This document shows positions 55,824 to 63,610 of a DNA stretch of 64,000 nt, in pieces. The first letter of the stretch is position 1, and the number at the start of each line of letters is the position of its first letter. The stretch is from contig NZ_CP128362.1 in the NCBI RefSeq assembly GCF_034274695.1, positions 7,690,501 through 7,754,500 on the forward strand, in the 5' to 3' direction. The notes under the pieces are model-generated. The model was not told the DNA's origin. It ran no database searches and saw only the letters and a list, made by a program, of their open reading frames with translations. A program made the translations under genes and the position numbers. Origin of the DNA: Chitinophaga sp. LS1 (lineage in GTDB: Bacteria; Bacteroidota; Bacteroidia; Chitinophagales; Chitinophagaceae).

Positions 55824-56280
55824 ATTCTGCAAATGTTAATAGATAATTATTATTGTCTACTATCGAAAACTCTGTGGCACCATAAAAAGTTTTTTCAAGG
55901 CCATGCAAAATAGTCACTTTGTCTTTTATTTTCACAAACAGCGCACTTATATTTTCCACCTTGATGTACAGTAGTAGCGAACCGCCATCATTCCGGCTGA
56001 TCAGAGGCAACGTATTTCCAATGCTTTCAAATGTCTGAAACATAAATGTAACACCTCCGCAACGCATCAATACAAAAACAGGATCGCCCTTATCAGGCAC
56101 CATGGTAAGGACCTCGAAACCCAGCTGCTTGTAAAAATCGACAGTCTGTTTGATATTCCTCACATAAATATTGGGCGAGACCTTTTCCATGGTGATGGCC
56201 TTACTGGTCAACGGTGTCTGAGCATCAGTGGATAAATAGCCGGCCAATAAGCCTGTTAAGATCAATACAAATTTCTTCAT
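55816..56280 (-). CDS. exported VOC family protein
   Basis: A 154-residue protein with a predicted signal peptide (MKKFVLILTGLLAGYLSTDAQ in two pieces: hydrophobic core LILTGLLAGY, cut near TDA-Q), then a VOC domain starting PNIYVRNIKQTVDFYKQLGF. It contains RCGGVTFMFQTFESIGN and ends YGATEFSIVDNNNYLLTFAE. Exported VOC proteins are uncommon. Its stop overlaps the start of the Cdd1-AraC gene, so the two are coupled. Confidence 0.8.
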   Translation of the reverse strand: MKKFVLILTGLLAGYLSTDAQTPLTSKAITMEKVSPNIYVRNIKQTVDFYKQLGFEVLTMVPDKGDPVFVLMRCGGVTFMFQTFESIGNTLPLISRNDGGSLLLYIKVENISALFVKIKDKVTILHGLEKTFYGATEFSIVDNNNYLLTFAEYE

Positions 56281-56568
56281 TTTTTTCTATCAAAAATAGA
56301 AGACAACAGCGAAAGATAATGTGCAGAAATTGCTATTCCTAATTTCTGAAGGTATCTTCGCCAGCATCAACGTGGCGGACAACATAGCGATGGGGTACAG
56401 CCATTTCTGTACGGAAGGTTCAATTTCTAACTATCCACCCGATAAGAATAACTTTAAAGGTAACATTTATGTGCTGAATCCCCCTCCCCTGTTGCAGCAC
56501 AAATTACATTTTGGACACCCAAATTCAAACTTATCACACATCCCTCATGTAAATTAAAATCATCAAAA

Positions 56569-56604
56569 AAGGTCCCTTCCGGATACCACCCCGCAAGGGA
56601 CCTT
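56569..56604. terminator. hairpin terminator
   Basis: AAGGTCCCTT pairs perfectly with AAGGGACCTT over a 16-base loop, with poly-A before it and TATACTTTG after it. It lies near the 3' end of the minus-strand gene at 56639. Confidence 0.65.
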
Positions 56605-56638
56605 ATACTTTGACATTTCTAATACAACTTCATCACTC

Positions 56639-56992
56639 TCATCTCACTACTACAAGCTTTGTACGGGGTAAGGATACAACCTGCCTGTCAGTAGGAAAGT
56701 GTAGGAATTTCATCTCTACAATAGCACCGTTAATCACTTTTCGATATCCACTAATGTAGCCCCATTTAAGCAGCTCCTTCATAGAACGGTAATACGTTGT
56801 CCTGGATCCAAGATTAGATTCATCCATCATTTCATATGATTTGATGAGGATAACGGGGTTATTTTCCTGTTTTTGCCATTTCAATAGCAGGCTGATATAC
56901 AGCGTTACATGATGAGATTTAATGTTCTTGTCTGCCATTTGCAATTGCCAAAAGGCAGGTAGTTGTATATCTAAATTAAAGTGAGTATTCAT
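56639..56992 (-). CDS. winged-helix protein related to mobile-element Rep-like proteins
   Basis: A 117-residue protein with a single winged-helix fold: HHVTLYISLLLKWQKQENN, then SYEMMDESNLGSRTTYYRSM and KELLKWGYISGYRKVINGAI. It is homologous to the first 100 residues of the protein at 59435 (NDISLYLALFQIWNNQ, LSRIGSRNTYTNCLKWLHTC, GYIIYQPS). The short C-terminus is basic. Relatives lie on conjugative or integrative elements of Bacteroidota. The role (replication initiation or control) is not certain. Confidence 0.6.
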   Translation of the reverse strand: MNTHFNLDIQLPAFWQLQMADKNIKSHHVTLYISLLLKWQKQENNPVILIKSYEMMDESNLGSRTTYYRSMKELLKWGYISGYRKVINGAIVEMKFLHFPTDRQVVSLPRTKLVVVR

Positions 56993-57501
56993 GGAGGATA
57001 CAATACATCGTTAATAAAGGGATTACTAACAATACGAAACGATTGCATCCTCGGGTCTTCGGTACACGCGCCCACGGCTGCATATGCAATCGGTCGTCAC
57101 GATGTATCGAATGACTAATGGGTTAAACATAGGCTTTTTTCGAAAGGTGAAACAATAATTGAAATAACATAAAACCACTGCAACGGGAGGTTCAGTGAAA
57201 AAATATGTGCCTCTACGTAACAGGATCACAAGTACTACTTTCCAGTCAGCATACCCCCATAAAACAACTCACTCAAAACATAAAATACTGATTATTAAAA
57301 CCTCGTTTAGTCATCATTAAGTATCAATACTCAATCCACTCACCCGTTTGCCCATGATTCACTATAACGACTCTCCATTGAAAAAAAATTCCATCCCATT
57401 ATATTTTCTATTGAACCATCCCAAATATCACTATTCAACATCCGTTGCGACGCTCCCTTCAACCTAAAATTCTCTCTTCACCTTCCCATAAAAGATTTTA
57501 C
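56993..57501. other. gene-free region upstream of the 24-bp repeats
   Basis: No gene is supported. The sequence becomes increasingly poor in G on the plus strand from about 57240 onward, a skew that continues through the genes to 61.2 kb. It ends in the 24-bp repeat array. Confidence 0.4.
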
Positions 57502-57621
57502 CGATCGTCCCACTTCTGATACCATCGATCGTCCCACTTCTGATACAATCGATCATCCCACTTCTGGTACCATCGATCATCCCACTTCCGGTACCATCGA
57601 TCGTCCCACTTCCGGCACGCC
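57502..57621. repeat. five tandem 24-bp repeats (iteron-like)
   Basis: Five units of 24 bp start at 57502, 57526, 57550, 57574 and 57598, each of the form CGATCRTCCCACTTC followed by YGRYAC. They lie about 100 bp before the rteC-like gene. Unit boundaries are exact and substitutions are almost all transitions. Iterons for a Rep protein or regulator sites are possible. Confidence 0.85.
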
Positions 57622-57717
57622 TGTTTTTTTCATTCGCCCCTCTCTAAATTGCCAACCATATCGAACTAAACAACACACATAAACGCATCACACACCTATA
57701 TCAAACCGTACCAATAT

Positions 57718-58884
57718 ATGAACCTATTATCCAACATCGCCAAAATCGTTAACACTAAAGTGCATACGATTCCTCACCTGGAATCCAACACCCAATTCGC
57801 ATCCACCCTCGAAACAGAAAAAGAAAACATCATCTCCGCCCTTCAGAAAAAACTCTTCTCTCTCGATGATAAACTAGACCAATACATCCAGCTTCATCAA
57901 AAAAAACTGTCAGAACTAATGGAAACAATCTCAAACATTCTACCCGAAGAACTATTCACCACACCACCCCCTGATAACCACCTCATCCAGTTATACTACA
58001 CCTTATACGACATACAGGTCTGCCTTGAAAAAGACTGTGCCCCCTACCTTGATTTTCACTGTAAAATCCCATTTATCTATTTACTCTCCGCCCGCCAGGC
58101 ATTCACAAAAGAAATCCCCCTCCTACGCCAGCTACTTTCCTCATTTGGTATCATTGATTTTGTCCAGGAAATCATTATCGCCCCATTCGAAGAGGTCCTA
58201 CAAACCGACAATATCAGTTACCACCGACTTTACTATATCAAAGAACTTAGCAAACATCTTCAACAACTTCCGTCGGACAGCACTTCCGAACATGTTGAGA
58301 ACATCCTGATCTACATGAATTTTAATAATGAAATCTACCTGAACTACCGGCTGGATATAATCTCAGAAAATATCAAATCATTTCCTACAACCCAACAGCA
58401 ACTCATCCAAACAAAATTGCTGTTAAAAATGAATAGTCAAAAACGGCAACATCCCAACTATCGATACACACATCACCTTCCCTCCCTAAAGGAACAAATC
58501 CGTGATTGGCTCACCGACGAACATACATTTCTGGAACAAAAAATCCTTTACCCTGAAAACACCTTATTACCAGAAGAAGTCGCCAGATGGCAGGCCTATA
58601 AAGTAAAAGTAGATCTCTCAGTCAATGAACTGGGTTACCTGATCCGCTTAATGATAGAACACGGCCTGATATTAAACGACAACAGAACCGAAGTCGCTGA
58701 TTTTTTTGCCCAGTATTTCGCCACTAATAATCAGAAATCGCTCTCCCACCTAAGTCTCAGACAAAAAATGTATAACTATCCACCCTCATCCACAGAATCA
58801 GTAAGAGGTCTTTTGCTGGATCTTTTCAACACCAGTAAACAATTAAAAAACGATCACCTACCCAGGAAGTCATCCTCCCCCTGA
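57718..58884 (+). CDS. RteC-like regulator of mobile-element excision
   Basis: A 388-residue protein. The N-terminal 190 residues are helical (SALQKKLFSLDDKLDQYIQL, YYTLYDIQVCLEKDCAPYLD). The C-terminal part has the RteC pattern: ENILIYMNFNNEIYLNYRL, LPSLKEQIRDWLTDEHTFLE, KVDLSVNELGYLIRLMIEHG and ISHLSLRQKMYN-like LSHLSLRQKMYNYPPS. In CTnDOT, RteC binds upstream of the excisionase genes and activates them. Here an excisionase-like gene follows 260 bp later with a perfect palindrome in front of it, matching that role. The gene is strongly G-poor. Confidence 0.75.
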   Translation: MNLLSNIAKIVNTKVHTIPHLESNTQFASTLETEKENIISALQKKLFSLDDKLDQYIQLHQKKLSELMETISNILPEELFTTPPPDNHLIQLYYTLYDIQVCLEKDCAPYLDFHCKIPFIYLLSARQAFTKEIPLLRQLLSSFGIIDFVQEIIIAPFEEVLQTDNISYHRLYYIKELSKHLQQLPSDSTSEHVENILIYMNFNNEIYLNYRLDIISENIKSFPTTQQQLIQTKLLLKMNSQKRQHPNYRYTHHLPSLKEQIRDWLTDEHTFLEQKILYPENTLLPEEVARWQAYKVKVDLSVNELGYLIRLMIEHGLILNDNRTEVADFFAQYFATNNQKSLSHLSLRQKMYNYPPSSTESVRGLLLDLFNTSKQLKNDHLPRKSSSP

Positions 58885-59060
58885 TACAGGCGTATTAAAT
58901 CAATGCCTGCACAAAGTGCGTGTGGGTGCCCGAAATACCAACAACAAAGCCGCTCTTAAAGCTTTACTATGTAGTCAATCACATATCCTGCACCAGCCCC
59001 ATACCAAATGCCCACCCTCATCTTTTTCCACCTCACAACCCATTACAAACCAATACCCTA

Positions 59061-59083
59061 ACAGGGGTTACAGTAACCCCTGT
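59061..59083. promoter_or_regulatory. perfect 23-bp palindrome upstream of the excisionase-like gene
   Basis: ACAGGGGTTAC (59061-59071), a central A, and GTAACCCCTGT (59073-59083) form a perfect dyad 62 bp before the ATG at 59145. RteC of CTnDOT is known to bind an inverted repeat upstream of xis2c, so this is a candidate site for the RteC-like protein. Confidence 0.6.
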
Positions 59084-59144
59084 AACTATTCCAGCGTGCT
59101 TTATCTCCGTTCATTTGCATCATCAACAAAGCAATCAAAACGCA

Positions 59145-59435
59145 ATGCCAACACAAATAGTAACACTTGACGATCTGCATCATTTCAAAAAAGAACTCTT
59201 TACCGAACTAAGAGACCTATTCAAACCTGCATCACCCATCGTCAAAAAATGGCTAAAAACATGGGAAGTCAAAGACATGCTCGGCCTCTCATCCGGCACC
59301 TTACAAACCATGCGCTCAAACGGAACGATTAGCTATACCAAAATAGGCGGATTAGTCTTCTACGACTACGATGATATCATGAAACTGATGGAAGCGCAAA
59401 AAAAGGGCGGAAAACCAGCTAAAAACAGATACTAA
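59145..59435 (+). CDS. excisionase-like helix-turn-helix protein
   Basis: A 96-residue protein: MPTQIVTLDDLHHFKKELF, then WLKTWEVKDMLGLSSGTLQT and MRSNGTISYTKIGGLVFYDY followed by DDIMKLMEAQKK. The WEVKDMLGLS..TLqtmRsnG.I.ytKigg..fY..dDI pattern is the MerR-like HTH_17 domain of Bacteroidota excisionases (Xis2-type). I chose the ATG at 59145; the frame is open further upstream (to 58920), but that part has no family character and contains the palindrome. It overlaps the next gene by one base (TAATG). Confidence 0.85.
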   Translation: MPTQIVTLDDLHHFKKELFTELRDLFKPASPIVKKWLKTWEVKDMLGLSSGTLQTMRSNGTISYTKIGGLVFYDYDDIMKLMEAQKKGGKPAKNRY

Positions 59436-60217
59436 TGCAGGACATGTACCGGGTAAACTACATCCGGCATCAAAAAGCCTTCTATTCCCACGTCCGTAAA
59501 GACAACCGGTTAAAGGCAAATGACATCAGCCTCTACCTGGCCCTCTTCCAGATCTGGAACAACCAGCACTTCCGGAACCGGTTTCCCATCATACGCGAAG
59601 AAGTGATGCTCCTCAGCAGAATAGGCTCCCGGAACACCTATACTAACTGTCTGAAGTGGCTACATACATGCGGTTACATCATCTATCAACCATCTAACCG
59701 CCCATATGTCCCCAGCCTGGTCAGTATCGTCCCATTTACGGGGAAAAGCACAAAACAGCTTACCCTGTTCGACGAACCTAATCCCAAAAGAGAGACACGC
59801 ACTAAGCTCAGAAAAGAGACACATACACGTCTCAAAAAAGAGACACCTACATGTCCCAAAATCGATACTACCATAGTCCCAAAAATGAGACACAATTATA
59901 ATAAACAAATAAACAATCAAACAGAGAGTAAAAGTACACGCTCAAAAAAAAATTCAATTATCAATGAAAAAAAAACACCAACAATAGAAGCCGCCATGGA
60001 TTGGTTTTCCCAAAGAGGCCACCCGCCTCAGGAAGCCCGCAAATTTTTCTACCACTACCAGGCCATTGACTGGATGCTCAGCGGCCACCCAATAGCGGAC
60101 TGGCAGGCCGCCGCCGCAAAATGGTCCGAAAACATAAAAACCACAAAACATGACAAACATGACAAACCCGGAAAACTCCACACCGACAACAACAAAGCCT
60201 ACACCCACCCCTTATGA
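59435..60217 (+). CDS. winged-helix Rep-like protein of a mobile element
   Basis: A 260-residue protein. Residues 1-110 form a winged helix (KANDISLYLALFQIWNNQHF, EEVMLLSRIGSRNTYTNCLK, GYIIYQPSNRPYVP), homologous to the protein at 56639. A basic low-complexity linker with repeated KRETRTK, RKETHTR and KKETPTC segments follows (about 125-165); the DNA there repeats AAAGAGACAC. A C-terminal helical region (PTIEAAMDWFSQRGHPPQEA, DWMLSGHPIADWQAAAAKW) is usual for the C-terminus of such replication proteins. The next gene overlaps by 68 bp, so the two are coupled, as for primosome pairs. Confidence 0.75.
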   Translation: MQDMYRVNYIRHQKAFYSHVRKDNRLKANDISLYLALFQIWNNQHFRNRFPIIREEVMLLSRIGSRNTYTNCLKWLHTCGYIIYQPSNRPYVPSLVSIVPFTGKSTKQLTLFDEPNPKRETRTKLRKETHTRLKKETPTCPKIDTTIVPKMRHNYNKQINNQTESKSTRSKKNSIINEKKTPTIEAAMDWFSQRGHPPQEARKFFYHYQAIDWMLSGHPIADWQAAAAKWSENIKTTKHDKHDKPGKLHTDNNKAYTHPL

Positions 60218-60821
60218 CTATCATTACCTGCTGCAGTACGTCTCCAGCATAGGAAAAGACATGTACGGAAGAGACTACACCATTGCGGATATAGACAAAC
60301 CTATCATTTCCCGTCTCTTATGCTATTTCCTAAAAGACAGGGAAGTTGCCGCCGCCGAAAAAATAGACCTGCAGAAAGGCATACTCCTCATGGGCCCTGT
60401 CGGCTGCGGCAAATCTTCCATCATGAAAATCATGAACAACTTTTGCCCTGCACCAGATAAACCAGTTTTCCACTCCTGCAATGAAATCGCCATTGATTTC
60501 AATACCAAAGGATACGAAACCATTCTAAAATATACCAAAGGGAGTTTCTTCCCATACACCTCCATCCCCCGCGTTCATTGTTTCGATGACCTCGGCCTTG
60601 AACCACCTGGATACTATTATGGCAACAACAGCAATGTCATGGCAGAAATCCTACTGTCCCGATACAACTATTTTACCTCGTGCGATATGATCACCCATAT
60701 CACCACGAACCTGAACACCAGCGAGCTGGAAGCCATATACGGCAATCGTATCCGCAGCCGCATGCGCGAAATGTTCAATCAAATCATATTCAGTAACACA
60801 TCACCTGATAAACGAAAATAA
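60150..60821 (+). CDS. DnaC/IstB-like ATPase
   Basis: A 223-residue P-loop ATPase: Walker A LLMGPVGCGKSSIMKIMNN, Walker B VHCFDDLGLEP, sensor HITTNLNTSELEAIYGNRI and an Arg finger region RSRMREMFNQIIF. It is the helicase-loader or IS21-helper type fold (AAA+). The first 25 residues are Thr/Pro-rich and lie within the overlap with the previous gene, so the true start may be somewhat downstream, although no other ATG is well placed. Together with the Rep-like protein it could load a helicase onto element DNA. Confidence 0.8.
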   Translation: MTNMTNPENSTPTTTKPTPTPYDYHYLLQYVSSIGKDMYGRDYTIADIDKPIISRLLCYFLKDREVAAAEKIDLQKGILLMGPVGCGKSSIMKIMNNFCPAPDKPVFHSCNEIAIDFNTKGYETILKYTKGSFFPYTSIPRVHCFDDLGLEPPGYYYGNNSNVMAEILLSRYNYFTSCDMITHITTNLNTSELEAIYGNRIRSRMREMFNQIIFSNTSPDKRK

Positions 60822-60823
60822 TT

Positions 60824-61186
60824 ATGTATCCAACATTCGTCAAACAAAAAGAAAGCAACCCATACAACAGTACCCGTACCCTCGAAATCTGTGGTCAAAG
60901 CTACCTCGCCCACACCGCCGATCCTTACATCGACGACGCTATCAGTCTGGCAGCTCTCTGGCACTCCCACCAGATCACTTACCCCCGTATCATCCACTTA
61001 AGAAACTGGATCCGGGAAAATGATCAACACGGGCACAGCATCCCATTTAAACACATAAAAGACATCATGGGCTGCAAGTATTTTGTAGATAGCGTCATTG
61101 AAGCTGAATTTTCCAACATCGGCCCTCACTATCAGGAAAACTTCTATGCCAGCTTAAGAGAGAATGAAAGAATATTCTTCGAATAA
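60824..61186 (+). CDS. conserved hypothetical protein of the mobile-element module
   Basis: A 120-residue protein beginning 2 bp after the ATPase stop. It has two predicted helical parts, DPYIDDAISLAALWHSHQIT and IHLRNWIRENDQHGHSIPF, and a C-terminal SNIGPHYQENFYASLRENER. No family is recognised. Its tight position in the operon and its base composition (G-poor) tie it to the Rep/ATPase genes. It is followed by the tandem hairpin region. Confidence 0.6.
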   Translation: MYPTFVKQKESNPYNSTRTLEICGQSYLAHTADPYIDDAISLAALWHSHQITYPRIIHLRNWIRENDQHGHSIPFKHIKDIMGCKYFVDSVIEAEFSNIGPHYQENFYASLRENERIFFE

Positions 61187-61215
61187 CAGTTCATTGTAGG
61201 TATAGGATTTATCTC

Positions 61216-61466
61216 AAAGGGCCTGATAGTCTTGTCGGGCCTGATTTTAACCTCTAAACTATTACATATGCGACAACGACAAGCCATAATTAAACGGCCT
61301 GATATTCCTGTCAGGTCATACTTTAACCTCTAAACTATTACATATGCGACAACGACAAGCCATGATAAAACGGCCTGATATTCCTGTCAGGCTCAATCCT
61401 AAAAACATTATTTTGGGGTTAACAATCAAATCCAATGAAAAAAGGCCTGGTATTCCTACCGGGCCT
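61216..61466 (+). repeat. tandem 76-bp repeats with terminator-like hairpins
   Basis: A 76-bp unit starting TTTAACCTCTAAACTATTAC occurs at 61246-61321 and 61322-61397, nearly identical. Each unit ends in GGCCTGATATTCCTGTCAGG, a small hairpin. Related hairpins precede (GGGCCTGATAG...GTCGGGCC at 61219) and follow (AGGCCTGGTA-ttcc-TACCGGGCCT at 61443-61466). Each unit also encodes a short frame starting MRQRQA, then KRPDIPVR. A weak frame starting at 61435 is not supported. Confidence 0.7.
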
Positions 61467-62363
61467 AATTGCATTAATAACAATACTTACATGCGCTATC
61501 ATATCCCAACCTAATCGCTTCCTTTACAGTGACCAGATCCTCCCGATGCGTACATTTATCCAATCCTTTACAATAACCACTATGATAAAGGTGCAGCCCC
61601 CCTTTCTTCCTCCCTACCCGCCCCCAACCAATGCAGCGCCCGCTTTAAAATACCAACTCCTGGGTATTGTCCAATTCTAATAAATTCACGAAATTTGAAA
61701 CAACAGATCAGATATACCAATAATCTATCTCTGACAGATCACCACCGAAAGCCCCATGTGAAATTGCATATCCTCTGTCTGACCAGAAAGCTCAACCTCA
61801 CGTATTTTTAACCTTAATATACTTTATGCCCGCAATTTGTTATTGGTGCAGTGTTTCAGGAACTGGTGTACTTTCAAATCCTTCAGGAAAAAAAGATCAT
61901 CCATTCGGTTGTTGTTATAACTGCCAATAACACCCTTGGCATATAATTATAAATTACAACACCGCGATGATTTAAAAGGGCAACCTATAAAAAAATTTGA
62001 AGCCTTATTCTCCACTACCGTAAACGGTGAGAAAATTCCTCCAAAAGACATTACCGGTTTTTTCCGGATTTGGTGTGGAGATCAATCCGCTTGTGTAAAA
62101 GGAAAACCATATAATGGTAATGATGTAATTTTCTTAAATCCTGGGGTAATAGCTGCACAGGAAAATACAATGGTTAACAGTTTTGAAAGAATTTCTAACA
62201 AGGAGTTTTTCAAATATAAAATCAAAGAAGATACGAATGAGAAAATGGCCTTTTACGGCCTTCTGATAGCAGTATTAGGTCTTGTTATAGATTTAATTAT
62301 TGGCTTTACTAAAATTGAAAATCATTTTGCATGGTTGAAGGCAAACATCCTGTATATTACAAT

Positions 62364-63280
62364 GAAGTTGTTTAGTCTTTTAATTTTTTACAAAAGAGGA
62401 CTAAGATTGCGATCCATTGTAATGCTCTCCAGTTAGCCGCTTTTGTTTCAAATCTAATTATTAATGCTTTGAAGCTATCCATCCAGGCATTTGCTTGTTC
62501 GATCTTGTAGCGTCTTTTATATAATTGATCATCAAAGTATTGATATGACTCACTGGTTTGCTTGCTATTACGGGAATTGGTAGCGATATTAGCTTCCAAT
62601 TCCTTTTCCATACAGTATTCTCTGAATTCTCCTCCATCAAATCCTGCATCTGCATTTAAGAACAATCCTTTCGTATTTATTGTAGCCTCTTCGAGGGTGG
62701 TTAGCATTTCTTCAAAAGTTGAAACAATATTATAAAGATCATTGTGATTGCCGGATTGTGGCTCGCTTACACTAAGTATCTGGCCTTGATTGTCACTCAA
62801 AAACAAACTATTACTCGTTTTGCATGATTTTCGACCCTGATAGCCTACTGCATAGCCTCCTCGCTTCGATGGTGTATGACTTCCATCTAATTGAATCGAA
62901 GACAAATCAAGGATTTGGCGATTTTCCTTTAAAAGATTTATCCAGATAAGTTTCCACGATCCATCGCTGCTCCATTTATTAAAGTAGTAATACACGCCTT
63001 GCCACGTAATTTCACCATTGGGGAAATATTCTTTAATACTTAATTCTCGCCACTGACAGCCCGTTTTTAACCGTTTTAATATCAAGCTTACTACTTTCAC
63101 CAAATCCACTTTTGACTTATATCCTCGCTTTCCTATACTTAAATGCGGCAATATCCATTTTCTTATTATACCTTCGCTTATGATTCCCAGGGTAGTATCT
63201 TTTGGTTCGCAAAACAAAGATCAACTATTCCTGGGTTTCGTGTTTGTATAAAGACAATTCAATAAAGACTAAACAACTTC
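62364..63280 (-). mobile_element. IS5-family insertion sequence C (917 bp)
   Basis: The ends carry the inverted repeat GAAGTTGTTTAGTCTTT on both sides. AAT is duplicated (62361-62363 and 63281-63283). It is related to copies A and B but distinct (917 versus 910 bp, clear protein differences). Confidence 0.92.
62372..63217 (-). CDS. IS5-family transposase of element C
   Basis: A 281-residue DDE transposase with a TTG start (63215-63217) encoding MFCEPKDTTLGIISEGIIRK. Catalytic blocks are LSSIQLDGSHTPSKRGGYAV (Asp), GLFLNADAGFDGGEFREY (Asp) and YKRRYKIEQANAWMDSF (Y-(2)-R-(3)-E). It ends ILVLFCKKLKD next to the inverted repeat. It is homologous to the transposases at 11.0 and 14.4 kb and, unlike them, includes the N-terminal part in one frame. 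It appears intact. Confidence 0.88.
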   Translation of the reverse strand: MFCEPKDTTLGIISEGIIRKWILPHLSIGKRGYKSKVDLVKVVSLILKRLKTGCQWRELSIKEYFPNGEITWQGVYYYFNKWSSDGSWKLIWINLLKENRQILDLSSIQLDGSHTPSKRGGYAVGYQGRKSCKTSNSLFLSDNQGQILSVSEPQSGNHNDLYNIVSTFEEMLTTLEEATINTKGLFLNADAGFDGGEFREYCMEKELEANIATNSRNSKQTSESYQYFDDQLYKRRYKIEQANAWMDSFKALIIRFETKAANWRALQWIAILVLFCKKLKD

Positions 63281-63550
63281 AATTCTATCATTTTTACTAA
63301 AGGCAGGTGGCCTCATTCTTATTTACATAAAAGGTATCAGGGAATGGAAGTAAAATAAAATTCCGATAAAAGGGAAGAACCAATTTACAAACATAGCCCC
63401 TTCCATCCGACCTCCACGCTGCTCCCAGTCCTCACAAATATCAGCCGCCCACCACCAATAAAAGCATTTGACTAAATTAATCTACCCTACAACTAACTAA
63501 AAAATCCTGCAAATGACAAATAAGTACAATGGACGAAAGTTTACTTTTTT

Positions 63551-63582
63551 GTAAATAATTTACATATTTGTAAATAATTTAC
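63551..63582 (+). promoter_or_regulatory. two tandem GTAAATAATTTAC palindromes
   Basis: GTAAATAATTTAC occurs at 63551-63563 and 63570-63582, 19 bp apart, each a palindrome, with CATATTT between them. They lie 28-60 bp before the ATG at 63611 and look like operator sites for an autoregulated gene pair. Confidence 0.6.
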
Positions 63583-63610
63583 GTATCTTTAAATGGTAAA
63601 TTAGTACTGG

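Larger units (their letters stand above)
61826..63353 (+). pseudogene. membrane protein gene split by the IS5-family element C
   Basis: ATG at 61826 opens MPAICYWCSVSGTGVLSNPS and GKKDHPFGCCYNCQ (five Cys, a probable zinc knuckle) and stops at 61928. Shifted by two bases, the frame continues from 61936 as AYNYKLQHRDDLKGQPIKKF ... GFFRIWCGDQSACVKG ... and a membrane helix MAFYGLLIAVLGLVIDLIIG. The IS cuts it after NILYIT at 62363. Removing the IS and one AAT restores ILSFLLKAGGLILIYIKGIR followed by EWK and a stop at 63351-63353, a second membrane helix. So the gene was intact around the insertion site; the frameshift near 61930 is separate and might be a sequencing or real lesion. Confidence 0.6.

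Noticed and set aside
56321..56557. A 78-codon plus-strand frame
   Set aside because: It has no family character, follows a divergent intergenic region and contains low-complexity Pro/Leu/His runs.
57502..57621. CRISPR array
   Set aside because: The 24-bp units are directly adjacent without spacers and there are no cas genes.
61435..61680. An 81-codon frame with a signal-like start
   Set aside because: Its first codons are the fourth GGCCTGGTA hairpin of the repeat array and the remainder is Pro-rich without a pattern.
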